Assembly (NCBI RefSeq): GCF_036320965.1 | Contig: NC_092270.1 | Span: forward strand, 23,717,593 to 23,781,592 | Direction: 5' to 3' | Length of the DNA stretch: 64,000 nucleotides | Origin: Panulirus ornatus | Lineage: Eukaryota; Arthropoda; Malacostraca; Decapoda; Palinuridae | In this document: positions 61,701 through 64,000 of the stretch, piece by piece | Numbering within the stretch: position 1 is the stretch's first letter | Layout: every line of letters begins with the position of its first letter | Position numbers and translations under genes: made by a program | The notes under the pieces: generated by a model | The model's database searches: none | Seen by the model: the letters and a program-made list of their open reading frames with translations, nothing else | What the model was told of the DNA's origin: nothing

Positions 61701-64000
61701 TGTCACTTGTGGTGGTTAAGTGCCTCTTGTGGTGGTGATGTGCATTTGGTGGTGGTGATGTGCCATTGGTGGTGGTAATATGCCTTTGGTAGTTGTGAAG
61801 TGCCTTTCGTGTTGATTATGTACCGCTAGTGGTGGTGAAGTGGCTCTGGTGGTGGTGTCCTTCTGTTGGTGGTGATCGGTGTCTATAGGTGGTGAAGTGC
61901 CTCTGGTGGTTGTGATGTGTGTCTGGTGGTTGTGATTTGTCTCTGGTGGTGGTGATGTGCCTCTAGTGGTAGTGATGTGCCTTTGGTGTGGTAAAGTGCT
62001 TCTGGTGGTGGTAATTTGCCTCTGGTGGTGGTGATGTGTCTCTGGTGGTGGTGTTCTTCGGTTGGTGGTGTTCTTCAATTGATGGTTGTGATGTGCCTCT
62101 GTTTGTTTTAATGCGCTTTTGGTGGTGGTGAAGTGCTTCTTTTGGTGGTGATGTACCTCCCGTGGTGGTGAGGTGCCTCTGGTGGTTGTGAAGTTCCTCT
62201 AGTGATGGAGATGTACCTCTGGTGGTGGTGGAGCGCCTCTGGTGTTGGTGATGTGTATCTTGTGGTGTTGATGTGTCTCTGGTGGTTATAATCTGCATCT
62301 TATAGTAATTAACCTTTGGTGGTGGTTATACTTTATTGAAGGTGGTAAAGTGCCTTTTGTGGTGGTGTTCTTCCCGTGGCGTTGAATTGCATGTGTTGGT
62401 GTTAATATGCCTCTAGTGGTGATGTGCCTCTTCGTGGCAATGTGCCTCTGGTGGTGGTGATGTGCCTCTGGTGGTGGTAATATACCTCTGGTTGTGGTAA
62501 TGTCTCTCTTGTGGTGGTAATGTGTCTCTTGTGCTGGTGATGTGCCTTAGTTGGTGGTATTCAAACTTTGGTAGCTGTGAAGTGACTTTCGTGCTGGTGA
62601 TGTACTTCTCATGATGGTGAAGTCTTATGGTGGTGATGTGCCTATAGTGGTGGTGATGGGTGTCTAAAAGTGGTGAAGTGCCTCTGGAGGTTGCGATGTG
62701 TCTGGTAGTGGTGATGTGCCTTTAGTCGTGGTGATGTGTTTTTGATGGTGGTAATATGCCTTTGGTTGTTGTGAAGTGCCTTTCGTGTTGGTGATATATA
62801 TCTCATGGTGGTGAAGTGGCTCTGGTGGTTGTGATGGGTGTCTAGAGCTGGTGAAGTGCCTCTGGTGGTTACAATGTGTGTCTGGTGGTGGTAATGGGCC
62901 TCTGGCGGTGGTGATGTGCCTTTGGTAGTGGTAAAGTGCCTCTGATGGTGGTAATCTGGATATGGTGTTGTTATTTCATCTCTTGTGGCGATGTTCTACC
63001 TTTTGTGGTCTTGATGTGCCTCTGGTGGTGTTTATGCGCCTTTGGTTGTGGTGATGTTCCTCTGCCGGTGGTGATGTACCTCTCGTGGTGGTGAGGTGCT
63101 TCTGGTGGTTATGATGTGAATCTTATGGTAATGTGCCTTTCGTGGTGGTGGAGCGCCTTCGGTGTTGGTGATGTGCCTCTTATGGTGTTGATGTGCCTCT
63201 GGTGGTTATGATGTGAATTTTGTGCTATTGTGCCTTTGGTGTTGGTGATATTTTATTGAAGGTGGTAAGGTGCCTTTTGTGGTGATGTTCTACTCATAGT
63301 GGTGAATTACATATATTGGTGGTAATATGACTCTTATGGTGATGTGCCTCTGATTGTGGTGATATGCCTTTGGTGGTGGAGATGTGCCTCCGGTCGTGGT
63401 AATATTCCTTTGGTTGTGGTGGTGTGTCTCTGGTGGTAGTAAATGGCTCTGGTGGTGATGTACCTTTCGTGGTGGTGCTGTGCCTCTGGTGGCTTCAATG
63501 TGCCTTTGATAGTTGTGAAGTGCCTTTCGTGTTTGTGATGTACCTCTAGTGGTGGTGAAGTGGCTTTGGTGATGGTGATGTGCTTTAGTGGTGGTGATGG
63601 GTGTCTAGAGTTGGTGAAGTGGCTCTGGTGGTTGTGATATGTGTTTGGTGGTGTTCATGTGTCTCTGGTGATGGTGATGCGCTTCTGGCGGTGCTAATGT
63701 GTCTTTGATAGTTGTGAAGTGCCTTTTGTGTTGGTGATGTACCTCTAGTGGTGGTGAAGTGACTCTGGTGGTGGTGATGTGCCTCTGGTGGTGATGATGG
63801 GTGTCTAGAGGTGGTGAAGTGCCTCTGATGGCTGTGATAAGTGTCTGGTGGTGTTAATGTGTCTCTGGTGATGGTGATGTGCCTCTGGTGGTGATAATGT
63901 CTCTTTGGTGGTGGTAATGTGTCTCTATTGGTAGTAATTTGCCTTTAGTGGTGTTCATGTGTGTCCGGTGGTGGTGTTGGGCATTTGGTGGTGGTGATGT

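Larger units (their letters stand above)
40104..64000. repeat. Minisatellite array 2, right part, ~20-bp monomer
   Basis: Same family, orientation and higher-order landmarks as 14,109-33,209, continuing past the right edge of the window. Recurrent monomer types include TTGTGAAGTGCCTTTCGTG, GATGGGTGTCTATAGGTGG and GTAATGTTCCTTTGGTTGTG, which recur in similar order between landmark modules. I see no gene, RNA gene or further transposon inside it. Open frames on the minus strand again show the His/Thr/Pro-rich 20-residue by-product repeat. Confidence 0.95.

Overview
This is a 64 kb eukaryotic window with no recognisable host gene. It is almost entirely tandem repeat, interrupted by one composite retrotransposon island. 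The best organismal guess is an arthropod, probably a decapod crustacean. That rests on the type of non-LTR elements present (an EN-RT-RNase H element and a truncated antisense RTE-like reverse transcriptase with a poly(A) tail) and on recollection of similar RT fragments in decapod genomes; I could not check it by search.

Layout: (1) 1-12,695 is a minisatellite with a 23-bp monomer, continuing beyond the left edge and carrying several internal segmental duplications. (2) 12,696-14,108 is the only single-copy-like spacer. It holds a (GTT)7 microsatellite and a separate 29-30 bp minisatellite organised as four tandem 117-bp higher-order units. (3) 14,109-33,209 and 40,104-64,000 are one minisatellite of about 20-bp monomers (GTGCCTCTGGTGGTGGTGAT and relatives), continuing beyond the right edge. 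It has nested higher-order structure: ten apparently identical 117-bp hexamers at 14.9-16.0 kb, kilobase-scale duplications, and a diverged landmark module that recurs 29 times, often about 820-880 bp apart. (4) 33,210-40,103 is a near-full-length but dead I-superfamily-like LINE. It is flanked by a 9-bp target-site duplication and has an antisense, 5'-truncated RTE-like copy nested in its 3' region. (5) 50,790-52,770 is a stretch of the second array full of 1-2 base deletions that looks like unpolished assembly.

The many long open frames across the arrays are by-products. Neither monomer length (23 or 20 bp) is a multiple of three and the monomers rarely contain stops, so any frame cycles through all three readings of the monomer and gives pseudo-proteins with 23-, 20- or 39-residue periods, on both strands. 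The only credible coding remnants are the retrotransposon ORFs. The order of events that can be read is: array 2 and its higher-order structure formed, the I-like element inserted, and the RTE-like copy inserted into that element. The placement of the 117-bp hexamer expansion in this order is not fixed, but its homogeneity suggests it is recent.
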